In this document: one piece after another, positions 8,252 to 16,570 of the stretch
Position numbering within the stretch: the stretch's first letter is position 1
Layout of the letters: each line of letters begins with the position of its first letter
From: Rhodomicrobium sp. Az07
GTDB lineage: Bacteria > Pseudomonadota > Alphaproteobacteria > Rhizobiales > Rhodomicrobiaceae
Direction of reading: 5' to 3'
Assembly (NCBI RefSeq): GCF_018619475.1
Contig: NZ_JAHFZG010000014.1
Location: 40,820 to 104,819, forward strand
Length of the DNA: 64,000 nt
Position numbers and translations under genes: made by a program
The notes under the pieces: model-generated
Told to the model about the DNA's origin: nothing
Databases searched by the model: none
What the model saw: only the letters and a program-made list of their open reading frames with translations

Positions 8252-9037
8252 ATGTCAGTTGTAAAGTCAGTTGGTGGGGCCGCTGTCGGTTTGGTCTTCG
8301 CGGCCCAGGTGGCCTATGCAGCCGATCCATATTATGGTGGAGGCTATGGCGGAGGCTATCGCGGATACAAGGATCCCTACGTCCTCCAGCCCGTCGCGCC
8401 GATCCCCCTCTGGCGTGGCTTTTATATCGGCGGAAACATCGGCGGCGCATGGTCCACGATAGACACCGCCAGCAATGTGGTGTTCGTCAACGGCGTCACA
8501 ACCGTCTTGTCGGACCGAAGCTTTGAAGGGTCCGGCTTTCTCGGCGGCCTTCAGCTTGGCTACAACATCCCGATCGGCAACTTCCTCTGGGGAATCGAGG
8601 GCGACATCGGCGGCCTCGGCAACGACGCCAGCAGGAGCTTTGCCATAAGCACCCTGCCGCCGAGCGTTCTGTCGGTGTCGTCGGATGGCGGCTGGTATGG
8701 AGACGTAACGCTCAGGGGCGGCTTTCTCTATGGCGCCGCCCTGATCTATCTCAAGGGCGGCTTCGGCTTCTACACGGGCGAAACCAATGTAACACTCGTC
8801 ACGGATGGCATCAGTGCCCTACGCCAGTCGAGCGGCACCTTCACCGGCTGGACGCTCGGCGGCGGGCTCGAATATCGGGTCGGCCCGCGCTGGTCCATCA
8901 AGGCCGAGTATCTCTATTTCGACTTCGGAGACAGCACGTTCAACTCCGATGACGCGCACTTCAACAACGACATGTCGGTCAGCACGTTCAAGATCGGATT
9001 CAACGTCTTCCTGAACGGCGTAGGGCCGCTTTACTGA
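8252..9037 (+). CDS. Outer-membrane beta-barrel protein (Omp25/OmpA-like barrel)
   Basis: A 261-residue protein. Residues 1-23 (ending AAQVAYAA) are a signal peptide. A Gly/Tyr-rich linker (about 24-50) precedes WRGFYIGGNIGGAW, the usual first strand of eight-stranded barrels in the OMP_b-brl family. Alternating hydrophobic strands continue to the C-terminus, including YRVGPRWSIKAEYLYFDFGD near residue 215. Such proteins are abundant small porin-like or adhesion-related surface proteins in Hyphomicrobiales. There is no evidence for a specific ligand. Surrounding intergenic spacing suggests its own transcript. Confidence 0.85.
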   Translation: MSVVKSVGGAAVGLVFAAQVAYAADPYYGGGYGGGYRGYKDPYVLQPVAPIPLWRGFYIGGNIGGAWSTIDTASNVVFVNGVTTVLSDRSFEGSGFLGGLQLGYNIPIGNFLWGIEGDIGGLGNDASRSFAISTLPPSVLSVSSDGGWYGDVTLRGGFLYGAALIYLKGGFGFYTGETNVTLVTDGISALRQSSGTFTGWTLGGGLEYRVGPRWSIKAEYLYFDFGDSTFNSDDAHFNNDMSVSTFKIGFNVFLNGVGPLY

Positions 9038-9450
9038 CGAGCGCCAACGTCTTTGTCCGCGTACGATCTTCTGTAACGCGAGCTTGGCCATGCCGCTGCG
9101 GTCGGTCCGCGACCGAGGATCGCCGGCGAACATGCGCTCAATACGCGCACCCGCCGGGATTTCGATCACGATGAGCTTTTCGTCTGACGTCGCCGAAACG
9201 CGGGAAGATTGGTCAGGCAGCGTTACCTTCGCGGCGCGCGGATCCGCCCTCAAGGCACCCGCCGGGCCGACGTGGACGTGTGTTTTCAACCGCCGCTGGT
9301 TCGCCGCAGCCGATCCGTCTTGATTTTGGCGGGCCAAGCGGCCATTCTCCGGCGCATTCACAGATCGCTGCGTTTCTCTTCGTAATCTCAAGACGCACAT
9401 CCGGCTTAGATGGCGTTTTGACAGCGCAGCGGCTTTTCATGGCAGGAGAT
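9038..9450. other. Intergenic stretch between the barrel protein and infA
   Basis: About 410 bp without a convincing gene. A minus-strand open frame crosses the region but continues through the whole 3' part of the barrel gene. It has no family motif and no good ribosome-binding site. The infA promoter probably lies here, but no clear -35/-10 pair stands out. Confidence 0.5.
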
Positions 9451-9669
9451 ATGTCGAAAGAAGAACTACTGGAATTTCCTGGTATCATTAGCGAACTTCT
9501 TCCCAACGCGACATTCCGGGTGAAGCTCGACAACGGCCACGAAATCATAGCGCACACCGCCGGGCGCATGCGGAAGAACCGAATCCGTGTGCTCGCCGGA
9601 GACAAGGTTTTGGTCGAGATGACGCCCTATGATCTTACCAAGGGACGCATCACTTATCGCTTCAAGTAG
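9451..9669 (+). CDS. infA: Translation initiation factor IF-1
   Basis: A 72-residue protein, exactly the usual length, starting at the ATG at 9451 behind GGCAGGAG. It is a single S1-like OB-fold domain with the conserved [20 protein letters not shown] and [20 protein letters not shown] segments. IF-1 occupies the ribosomal A site during initiation and assists IF-2 and IF-3. The infA-maf-yacG order is common in Alphaproteobacteria. Confidence 0.97.
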   Translation: MSKEELLEFPGIISELLPNATFRVKLDNGHEIIAHTAGRMRKNRIRVLAGDKVLVEMTPYDLTKGRITYRFK

Positions 9670-9724
9670 GGGAACGGTCCTGTCCCTGAAGCAACATCCC
9701 GAAGAACGTGGCCATCCCGCCGCC

Positions 9725-10369
9725 GTGCAATCGGCTGCGCGGAAGCTTCTCGTTCTGGCAAGCGCCTCGCCTCGGCGCCTTGCCCTGCTGGAGCAGGTCG
9801 GCATCGAACCCGACGCGCTCCGTCCCGCCTCCATCGACGAAACGCCAAAGAAAGGCGAAGCGCCCCGCTCTTACGCGCAGCGGCTTGCTCGGCAAAAGGC
9901 CCTCACCGCAAGGGAGAGGCTGGAGCGCGAGCCCAATCTGGCCGGAGCGTTCGTCCTGGCCGCCGACACCGTCGTCGCCGTCAACCGCAAGATCATCGGC
10001 AAGCCCGATTATCTCAACGACGCCGCCGCCGCCCTGCAAACCCTTTCCGGGCGTTCGCATCGTGTCTTCACATCGGTATGCCTCATCACCGATACGGGCT
10101 CGGTGAAAATGCGCACGGTCGAGACGCGCGTCCGTTTCAAGCGACTGTCGGCCGAGGAACTCGACAGCTATCTCGCCTGCGGCGAATGGCGTGGGAAAGC
10201 GGGCGGCTACGCGATCCAGGGGATCGCGGGCGCGTTCGTGCAGAAGATCGTCGGCTCATATACCAACGTCGTCGGCCTTCCGCTGATCGAGGTGGTGCAG
10301 CTTCTGATCGGGGAGGGTTTCCCCGTCTATTTCAATTGGCTCAATCGTGCGGAAGTCGATTCGCTCTAA
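9725..10369 (+). CDS. maf: Maf family nucleotide pyrophosphatase
   Basis: About 214 residues from the GTG at 9725, chosen because the family begins a few residues before [11 protein letters not shown]. No ribosome-binding site is obvious there. An ATG at 9629 overlapping infA, or a CTG at 9680 behind AGGGGAACGG, are alternatives. The SASPRR motif near residue 13, the catalytic Asp in [11 protein letters not shown], and the [10 protein letters not shown] segment near residue 160 are present. Maf proteins hydrolyse non-canonical or modified nucleoside triphosphates to monophosphates, sanitising the nucleotide pool. It lies between infA and a small conserved gene. Confidence 0.92.
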   Translation: MQSAARKLLVLASASPRRLALLEQVGIEPDALRPASIDETPKKGEAPRSYAQRLARQKALTARERLEREPNLAGAFVLAADTVVAVNRKIIGKPDYLNDAAAALQTLSGRSHRVFTSVCLITDTGSVKMRTVETRVRFKRLSAEELDSYLACGEWRGKAGGYAIQGIAGAFVQKIVGSYTNVVGLPLIEVVQLLIGEGFPVYFNWLNRAEVDSL

Positions 10370-10388
10370 ACGCCAAGGGAGAGAAAGG

Positions 10389-10640
10389 ATGCACATGGAT
10401 GATGAACAGGCCCGGTGGTCCGAAAGCGCCGAAAACGCAACAAGAGAAGCCCTCGATGAGTTCGCCGCTCTTCCGGCTGCCGATTTTCTCGCGTTGAAAA
10501 ACATCGACGGTCGGTTCGCGACCCTGTCGATCGGGAACTGGCTCGCGAAACAGGCAAGAATCGTCGATCGATCCACCGGCGAGGAAATGGCGTTTGCAAA
10601 TACGGATGACCTCATCCGCGCCGGATGGGTGATCGATTGA
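10389..10640 (+). CDS. Small conserved hypothetical protein between maf and yacG
   Basis: An 83-residue acidic cytosolic protein, with the start at 10389 behind GGGAGAGAAAGG; a second ATG follows two codons later. No catalytic motif is recognised. The central part (LPAADFLALKNIDGRFATLS) looks like a compact alpha/beta domain. It begins 19 bp after maf and its end overlaps the yacG start by 16 bp, so translation is probably coupled with yacG. No function is assigned. Confidence 0.7.
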   Translation: MHMDDEQARWSESAENATREALDEFAALPAADFLALKNIDGRFATLSIGNWLAKQARIVDRSTGEEMAFANTDDLIRAGWVID

Positions 10641-10828
10641 CGGGAGAGCCGAACGAGTCTGAAGCTTTATGCGTGATTTGCGGTCGGCAGCCGCAGGTGC
10701 CGGAATATCGGCCGTTCTGCTCGCGGCGATGTGCGGACGTCGATCTTCACCGCTGGCTCGGCGGCGTCTACGCTATTCCCGGCAAACCGGAAGAAGAGGA
10801 AGACGAGGAACGCAACGGAAGCGGCTAA
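10625..10828 (+). CDS. yacG: DNA gyrase inhibitor / zinc-binding protein YacG
   Basis: A 67-residue protein carrying the YacG zinc knuckle C-x2-C-x12-C-x3-C (CVICG ... FCSRRC) followed by DLHRWLGGVYAIPG, which is strongly conserved. Homologues bind GyrB and inhibit gyrase. The ATG at 10625 overlaps the preceding gene; a TTG at 10637 is an alternative start. The C-terminal tail is acidic (KPEEEEDEE), as usual in the family. It is the last gene of the infA-maf-yacG group. Confidence 0.9.
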   Translation: MGDRLTGEPNESEALCVICGRQPQVPEYRPFCSRRCADVDLHRWLGGVYAIPGKPEEEEDEERNGSG

Positions 10829-11009
10829 CGTCACGCTTCTGCCGCTCCTTCGAACGGCACAAACCGCCGATCGGCGTGTTTTCGCGCTGTCCATGCACGC
10901 TCCGTCAACCGATACGGGGTATCGTCGTGAGGCACCGCACAACGCGGAAAAAAGTGCTCGCGCTCCACAAGTTCCGTTCAAGTCCGCTGTGCTTTCCTGA
11001 AGCGAGCAG

Positions 11010-11037
11010 TTGACGCACGGTAAAGCCTCGCTATGAT
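11010..11037 (+). promoter_or_regulatory. Sigma-70-type promoter for tRNA-Leu
   Basis: TTGACG (11010-11015) and TATGAT (11032-11037) are separated by 16 bp. The expected start site is about 12 bp upstream of the mature tRNA 5' end. Both hexamers are close to consensus. Confidence 0.75.
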
Positions 11038-11056
11038 CCAGCTTCCCGATGCGAGT

Positions 11057-11142
11057 GCCCCAGTGGCGGAACGGTAGACGCGGCAGACTCAAAATCTGTT
11101 GCCTGCAAGGGCGTGCTGGTTCGAGTCCGGCCTGGGGCACCA
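11057..11142 (+). tRNA. tRNA-Leu (anticodon CAA)
   Basis: An 86-nt class II tRNA with encoded CCA. The acceptor strands GCCCCAG and CTGGGGC pair perfectly. The anticodon arm is GCAGA-CTCAAAA-TCTGT with anticodon CAA reading UUG. A long variable arm and the T loop TTCGAGT are present. Confidence 0.95.
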
Positions 11143-11158
11143 AATCGAGCGATCAATC

Positions 11159-12262
11159 ATGCACTCAGCATTGTGGAAGAAAACGCGGTCTATCCTTCTC
11201 GGAATGGCGGCGTTGTTCTCTGGCGCGCAAGGCGCCGTAGCCGGCCCGGCGCTTCTGACCGAACCCGCGACAGGCCTTGTGCTCTACGCCGAAGACGCCG
11301 ACCTCCCCTGGCGCCCCGCTTCGCTCACAAAGCTCATGACCGCCTATCTCGCCTTCGAGGCGATCCGCGACGGCAGGCTCTCGCCCGAAGACATGCTGAC
11401 CTCGACGGCTCTCTCGCGCAGCCAGCCGCCCAGCAAATTCGGGCTTCCGCTCGGCGCGCAGATCAAGGTCGATCTTGGCATCAAGGCCCTGATCGTGAAA
11501 TCGGCCAACGATGTCGCGGTCATGCTCGCCGAGAAGATCGGCGGTTCGAACGAAGCGTTTGTCGACCAGATGAACCGCACCGCGAAGCGGCTCGGCATGA
11601 CGAACACGAAATTCGTCAACCCGAACGGCCTGCCCCAGTTCAACCCCGACGGCACCGAGACGCCGGATCAGGCAGTGACGACCGCGCGCGATATGGCGCT
11701 TCTCTCGAACATGATCCTGAAGGAATTTCCGCAATACGGTCACATATTCTCGATGACCGAGGTGCGCGTCGGCAATCGGCTGCTCACCTCGCATAACAGC
11801 ATCCTCAAGCGATACGACGGCGCTGACGGCATGAAAACCGGCTTTGTCTGCGCGGCGGGATATAATGTCGTCGCCAGCGCGACAAGGAACGGCCGCCAGC
11901 TTGTCGCGGTGGTGCTCGGCGAGCGCTCATCGGGAGCCAGGACAATCCGCGCCGCCGCGCTGTTCGAGCACGGCTTCGAGATCTATCCATGGAAGGCGGT
12001 GCTGGCACCGACGCTCGCCACATGGCCTGTCGAAACGCTTGAGGGGGCGCAGCCCGCCGACATGCGCGGCATCGTGTGCAGCGGTCGCAAACCAGCCGTC
12101 AGCGCGAAGCAGAAGCCCAAGCGGCCGAAGTCGAAACCCGGCCACGGCGCATCGGCCGCGAAGCCGAGGGCAGCGAACGCTCCTGGTGAGAAAAAGAAGC
12201 CCGCGCCAAAGGCCGCGCATCCGGCTCCGTCAAGCCCCGCCGCTGCTCGCACGAACGGGTAA
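11159..12262 (+). CDS. D-alanyl-D-alanine carboxypeptidase (PBP5/6-type, peptidase S11)
   Basis: A 367-residue protein starting at the ATG at 11159, just after tRNA-Leu. Residues 1-28 are a signal peptide (ending GAQGAVAG). The three penicillin-binding motifs are present: S55-L-T-K, SAN (about residue 119) and KTG (in MKTGFVCAAG, about residue 224). It trims the terminal D-Ala from peptidoglycan pentapeptides in the periplasm. The last 70 residues are Lys/Pro/Ala-rich and low-complexity rather than a typical PBP5 C-terminal domain with membrane anchor, so anchoring may differ. Confidence 0.93.
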   Translation: MHSALWKKTRSILLGMAALFSGAQGAVAGPALLTEPATGLVLYAEDADLPWRPASLTKLMTAYLAFEAIRDGRLSPEDMLTSTALSRSQPPSKFGLPLGAQIKVDLGIKALIVKSANDVAVMLAEKIGGSNEAFVDQMNRTAKRLGMTNTKFVNPNGLPQFNPDGTETPDQAVTTARDMALLSNMILKEFPQYGHIFSMTEVRVGNRLLTSHNSILKRYDGADGMKTGFVCAAGYNVVASATRNGRQLVAVVLGERSSGARTIRAAALFEHGFEIYPWKAVLAPTLATWPVETLEGAQPADMRGIVCSGRKPAVSAKQKPKRPKSKPGHGASAAKPRAANAPGEKKKPAPKAAHPAPSSPAAARTNG

Positions 12263-12661
12263 GTGTGCGCGGATCGGCTGATTCCTGTCGACCGGTCGCC
12301 CGCAGCGAAGCATCCCTCGCGCTGGAACGACATCACCGGCCCGTGGCTTCGCGGCGCCTCGCGAACGAGCACGCCGCGCTCATCCTTGGCTGAAGAACCG
12401 CGAGTCGTTGTAGAACCGCCCCCGTCGCCGCGAGGTTTTCAACCGTTGGAGCAATCAGAAGTGGACAACGCGGCTCGCCGCCGAGCCTTGCGGCTTTTCC
12501 ATCTGAATTGATGCTTGAGACATCAGCGTTAGGGGTTTAAGTTTCACGTCCGGAGCCTTTTGCGTCGTTGTCGCCAGAGGCTGCCTACGGATCCAACGCA
12601 TTTTCGCCACGCCAACCGGGCGTTCGCACGAAAGCGCTTCAGGAGTTCGAGGGAAAAGTTC
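12263..12661. other. Intergenic region upstream of the Ehr operon
   Basis: About 400 bp. It must contain the promoter of the regulator-hyf operon, but no hexamer pair is clear. A short stem (GGCTC / GAGCC near 12471) followed by TTGCGGCTTTT may terminate the carboxypeptidase transcript. The small open frames lack motifs. Confidence 0.45.
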
Positions 12662-12928
12662 GTGCTCACCGGAGCCCAGTTGCGCGCTGCACGCTCACTC
12701 ATCGGCATCGACCAGAAGACACTGGCCGATCAGGCTGGCGTGTCCCTGCCCACCGTTCAGCGCATGGAAGCAAGTCCGGGGATCGTTCGCGGCGTGGTGG
12801 ACAGCCTCACGAAGATCGTCGAGGCGCTGGATCGCGCGGGCGTCGAACTGATCGGCGAGGGGGCCGTTTCAAACGGCGGCGGACGCGGCGTGCGCCTGAA
12901 GAAACCGCCGGAGAGGGCCGAGGAATGA
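12662..12928 (+). CDS. XRE-type helix-turn-helix regulator, first gene of the Ehr operon
   Basis: An 88-residue DNA-binding protein starting at the GTG at 12662 behind GAGGGAAAAG. Residues 1-60 form a Cro/C1-type HTH, with LRAARSLIGIDQKTLADQAG and VSLPTVQRMEAS. The short C-terminal tail has no ligand domain. Its stop overlaps the hyfB start as ATGA, so the two are translationally coupled. It could be an autoregulator of the operon. Such short HTH proteins are common in Alphaproteobacteria, so the link to the complex rests on gene position. Confidence 0.85.
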   Translation: MLTGAQLRAARSLIGIDQKTLADQAGVSLPTVQRMEASPGIVRGVVDSLTKIVEALDRAGVELIGEGAVSNGGGRGVRLKKPPERAEE

Positions 12929-14943
12929 TCGGCGCGGGCTGGCAGCTTCAGGCGCTTTTCGTGGCGCTTGCGATCTACGCCGGCGCCGCGCTCGCTGCTG
13001 TTTTCCTGCCCCGGCGCCGGCTCGGCCTCGTCTACGCGGCCTCCGCAGCCGCCGCTTCGCTCGCGGTAGTGGCCGAAATTTCCGCCTTCTTCGGCGAGGT
13101 CGTGCTGAAGGAACACCTGCCCGTCGGGCTTCCCGGCGTCGGCCTCCACATCCGCCTCGACGGGCTTTCCGCCTTCTTCGGCTTCATCGTGAATGTCGGC
13201 GTGCTGATGACAAGCATCTACGGCGCGGGCATCAAGCGAGACGACCTCTCGAAACGCATCGAGCCGCTCTACCCTGCCTTCTGCGGCGCGATGAATGCCG
13301 TCCTTCTCGCGGACGATGCATACGGCTTTCTGTTCTTCTGGGAATTGATGTCGCTGTCGTCGTGGGCGCTGGTGGTGTCGCGGCATGACGACCCCGAGAG
13401 CCGCAAGGCGGGCTATGTCTATCTTGTCATGGCGGCGGGCGGAACGATGGCGCTGCTGTTCGCCTTCGGCGGCCTCGCGGGCGCCTCCGGCGGCTACGCG
13501 TTCGATACGATGCGCGCGAGCCATCTGACGCCGCTCGTCTCTGCTCTCGTGCTTGGCGCGGCGCTGATCGGCGCGGGGTCGAAGGCGGGCATCATGCCTC
13601 TTCATGCGTGGCTGCCCCTCGCCCACCCCGCCGCACCGAGCCACGTTTCGGCGCTGATGAGCGGCGTCATGACGAAAGTTGCGATCTATGCGCTGATCCG
13701 GGTGGTTTTCGACCTGCTCGGCGATCCGCAATGGTGGTGGTCGCTGCCGTTCATCCTCCTCGGCGCCACGTCGGCGGTCGGCGCGCTGCTCTATGCCGTG
13801 CAGGATCAGGATCTGAAGCGGCTGCTCGCTTATTCCACCATCGAGAACGTCGGTATCATCTTCGCAGGCCTGGGCCTTGCCATCGCGTTCAAGTCGTCGA
13901 ACATCCCGCCGGCGGCGGGCATCGCGCTGGCCGCCGCGCTGATCCACGCGCTGAACCACTCCTGGTTCAAGTCGCTCCTGTTCCTCGGGGCGGGCGCGGT
14001 GTTGCACGCGACCGGCACGAAGCAACTCGACCGGCTCGGCGGCCTCATACATCGCATGCCGAAGACCTCGGCTTTCTGGCTCATCGGCGCGCTTGCCATC
14101 TCGGCGCTGCCGCCGCTCAACGGCTTCGTCTCGGAATGGCTGCTGTTTCAGGCGGTGCTGACCGGCCCCGTATTCCCCGAGCCGATCCTGCAATTCCTGT
14201 CGCCCGTGCTCGGCGCGATGCTGGCGCTCGCGGCCGGGCTTGCCGCCGCCTGTTTCGTGCGCGCCTTCGGCACCGTGTTCCTTGGCCGCCCCAGGAGCCC
14301 CGAAGCGGCCACCGCACATGAGGCTCCGTTCGCGCAGACGCTCGCCATCGGCCTTCTCGCGTTGCTCTGCATTCTCGGCGGACTCCTCGGCGGCTTGACG
14401 GCCTTCGCGCTCAATCCGCTGCTCGTCGAATACGCCGGGGCCGCCGCCGCGATCAACACGCAGACCGGCCCCACGCCCTTCTCGCTCATCGCCTTCGATC
14501 AGGGCCGCGCGATCTACGACGCGCCGACGATCGCGTTCTTCGTCGCGGTGTCGTCGTTCACCACAATGGCGGCAATTCACCTGTTTGCGACCAAGAAGAC
14601 GCGTCGCTCGCCCGCATGGGATTGCGGCTTCCCCGACCCTTCGCCCGCCACGCAATACACCGCGTCGAGCTACAGCCAGCCGCTGCGCCGGGTCTATGGC
14701 GGCGTGGTGTACAGCGCGACCGAGACCGTGGACATGCCGCCGCCGGGGAGCCTGCGCGAAGGGCACTTCCGCATCCGGTTCTCGGACTATCTCTGGCGCT
14801 TCCTCTACGTCATGCCAGCCAACGCGCTCTGGGCGATTTCGGAGCGTTTCGACCTCATCCACTACCTGACGATCCGCCGCTATCTCGTGCTGATGTTCTC
14901 CACGCTGATCGTGCTGCTCGTCATAACCGCGACGTTCATGTGA
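12925..14943 (+). CDS. hyfB: Hydrogenase-4-like subunit HyfB (NuoL/M-type proton-channel subunit)
   Basis: A 672-residue polytopic membrane protein of the Mrp-antiporter/NuoL family. The conserved Glu is in FFWELMSLSSWAL (about residue 140) and the Lys in GAGSKAGIMPLHAWLP (about 225). The KRLLAYSTIENVGII segment near 300 is diagnostic. The C-terminal extension (TYDC-like WDCGFPD region, about residues 565-575) is typical of HyfB/HycC proteins. It would form part of the ion-translocating membrane arm. The start overlaps the regulator stop and its own stop overlaps the hyfC start by one base. Confidence 0.93.
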   Translation: MIGAGWQLQALFVALAIYAGAALAAVFLPRRRLGLVYAASAAAASLAVVAEISAFFGEVVLKEHLPVGLPGVGLHIRLDGLSAFFGFIVNVGVLMTSIYGAGIKRDDLSKRIEPLYPAFCGAMNAVLLADDAYGFLFFWELMSLSSWALVVSRHDDPESRKAGYVYLVMAAGGTMALLFAFGGLAGASGGYAFDTMRASHLTPLVSALVLGAALIGAGSKAGIMPLHAWLPLAHPAAPSHVSALMSGVMTKVAIYALIRVVFDLLGDPQWWWSLPFILLGATSAVGALLYAVQDQDLKRLLAYSTIENVGIIFAGLGLAIAFKSSNIPPAAGIALAAALIHALNHSWFKSLLFLGAGAVLHATGTKQLDRLGGLIHRMPKTSAFWLIGALAISALPPLNGFVSEWLLFQAVLTGPVFPEPILQFLSPVLGAMLALAAGLAAACFVRAFGTVFLGRPRSPEAATAHEAPFAQTLAIGLLALLCILGGLLGGLTAFALNPLLVEYAGAAAAINTQTGPTPFSLIAFDQGRAIYDAPTIAFFVAVSSFTTMAAIHLFATKKTRRSPAWDCGFPDPSPATQYTASSYSQPLRRVYGGVVYSATETVDMPPPGSLREGHFRIRFSDYLWRFLYVMPANALWAISERFDLIHYLTIRRYLVLMFSTLIVLLVITATFM

Positions 14944-15908
14944 TGCCCGCAACCATTCAATCCTTCGTCGCTCAGGGCGCGCAAATGTTCTTCGTGCTGG
15001 CCATCGCGCCTGCGGTGACGGGCATCACGCGGAAGGTGAAGGCGCGGCTCATGCGGCGGCGCGGGCCCTCCATCTTCCAGCCCTACCGCGATCTCTTGAA
15101 GCTCGTGAGGAAGGACTCGGTGCTCGCGCCGAACGCCACCTGGTTCTTCCGTTCCGCGCCCTACATGATCTTTGCCTTCACCTGGGTCGCCGCCGCGCTG
15201 GTGCCGACGCTCGCCTCGGGGCTGATGTTCAACTGGGCCGCCGACGTCGTGGCCCTCGTCGCGCTGATCGGCGCCGCCCGCGCGCTGCTCGCGCTCGCCG
15301 CCATGGACGCTGGCACCGCTTTCGGCGGCATCGGCTCGTCGCGCGAAATGATGATCGCCTCGCTTGCGGAGCCTGCGTCGCTTCTCGTCGCGCTCACCAT
15401 CGCGTTCGCGGCGGGCACCACGCGGCTGCCCGAAGTGGCGCAATTCTTGATCGCGCAGCCGCTCGAAATCCGCGTCTCCTTCGCGCTGGCCTTCGTCGCG
15501 CTTGTCATCGTGGCGCTCGCCGAAAACGCCCGAATCCCGGTCGACAACCCCGCCACGCATCTCGAACTCACCATGGTTCACGAAGCGATGGTGCTCGAAT
15601 ATTCCGGGCGACACCTCGCCATGATCGAGGCGGCGGGCCACCTGAAGCTCACGCTCTACATTTCGCTCATCATCTGCCTGTTCCTGCCCTTCGGCATGGC
15701 TCCGTTCGACGGGACCGCCGGGGCGTGGGCCATCGGCATCGGCAGCTATCTCGCGAAGCTCGGGCTTGCGGCGGTCGCGCTCGGCGTTTGGGAAGTCAGC
15801 ATCGCGAAGATGCGCGTCTTCCGCGTGAGCGAGTTCCTCGGCGGCGCGTTCACCTTCGCTTTCCTCGCGATCCTGCTCGAATTCCTGTCCCGGGAGGTGC
15901 AGCGGTGA
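14943..15908 (+). CDS. hyfC: Hydrogenase-4-like subunit HyfC (NuoH-type)
   Basis: A 321-residue membrane protein of the NuoH/HycD/HyfC family with about eight predicted helices. The segment RRRGPSIFQPYRDLLKLVRK near residues 36-55 is the family signature. The loop ENARIPVDNPATHLELTMVHEAM near 195-217 corresponds to the conserved cytoplasmic loop at the interface with the peripheral arm. It anchors the small and large subunits to the membrane. The stop overlaps the GTG start of hyfE. Confidence 0.94.
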   Translation: MPATIQSFVAQGAQMFFVLAIAPAVTGITRKVKARLMRRRGPSIFQPYRDLLKLVRKDSVLAPNATWFFRSAPYMIFAFTWVAAALVPTLASGLMFNWAADVVALVALIGAARALLALAAMDAGTAFGGIGSSREMMIASLAEPASLLVALTIAFAAGTTRLPEVAQFLIAQPLEIRVSFALAFVALVIVALAENARIPVDNPATHLELTMVHEAMVLEYSGRHLAMIEAAGHLKLTLYISLIICLFLPFGMAPFDGTAGAWAIGIGSYLAKLGLAAVALGVWEVSIAKMRVFRVSEFLGGAFTFAFLAILLEFLSREVQR

Positions 15909-16570
15909 CGAACGCCTATGACGTCGCACACTTCCTCGCGGGCATGATGCTCGTGTGCAGTTTCACGCTCCTTTATCAGGATCGCATCCTGGCGGTGCTG
16001 AACACGTTTGCGGTGCAAGCGATCATGCTGTCGCTCGCCGTCGCCTGGCAGGGCTACGTCCGCAACGCGCCGGACCTGTTCATCACGGCGGCCATGGCGT
16101 TCGGGCTGAAGGGCATCATCATTCCCGTCGCGCTGAACCGGATGGTCGAAAAGCTCGGCATCAAACGCGGCGTCGATCAGGTGGTGAATGTCGGCGTCGC
16201 GATGTTCCTCGGCCTCGGCCTGACGAGCCTCGCGCTGCTGCTCGTGCTGAAGGTCACGCCGGGCGCGGCATCCTTTACGCGCGAAGGGCTTGCGCTCGCG
16301 CTGGCGATCATCCTGTTGGGTTTGCTCCAGATGATCCTGCGCCGCAACGCGGTCACGCAGATCGTCGGCTTCATGTCGATCGAGAATGGCCTCATCCTCG
16401 CGGCAACGGGCGCGCGCGGCATGCCGCTCGTGGTCGAGGTCAGCGTCGCGTTTTCCGTGCTCATCGCGCTGTTCGTCTTCGCGGTGTTCCTGTTCCGCAT
16501 CCGCGAGCGCTTCGACAGCGTGGACGTGGAAAGCCTCGACAAGGTTCGGGCGGCGAGGGCGCATCGATGA
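15905..16570 (+). CDS. hyfE: Hydrogenase-4-like subunit HyfE (NuoK-related)
   Basis: A 221-residue membrane protein with a GTG start at 15905. HyfE is NuoK-like in its second half, with FMSIENGLILAATGARGMP near residues 155-175 carrying the membrane-embedded Glu. About seven helices are predicted. HyfE is found in Hyf and Ehr complexes but not in the smaller Hyc complex, so it helps classify this system. It overlaps hyfC by 4 bp and hyfF by 4 bp. Confidence 0.92.
   Translation: MTNAYDVAHFLAGMMLVCSFTLLYQDRILAVLNTFAVQAIMLSLAVAWQGYVRNAPDLFITAAMAFGLKGIIIPVALNRMVEKLGIKRGVDQVVNVGVAMFLGLGLTSLALLLVLKVTPGAASFTREGLALALAIILLGLLQMILRRNAVTQIVGFMSIENGLILAATGARGMPLVVEVSVAFSVLIALFVFAVFLFRIRERFDSVDVESLDKVRAARAHR

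Noticed and set aside
9066..9400. Minus-strand protein gene between the barrel protein and infA
   Set aside because: The frame has no ribosome-binding site or known motif and continues through the barrel gene.
12263..12511. 82-codon frame after the carboxypeptidase
   Set aside because: Starts exactly at the preceding stop, is Pro/Arg-rich and lacks any recognised domain.
12757..14952. 731-codon open frame antisense to hyfB
   Set aside because: Composition is His/Arg/Glu-rich shadow sequence and the membrane protein on the plus strand is well supported.
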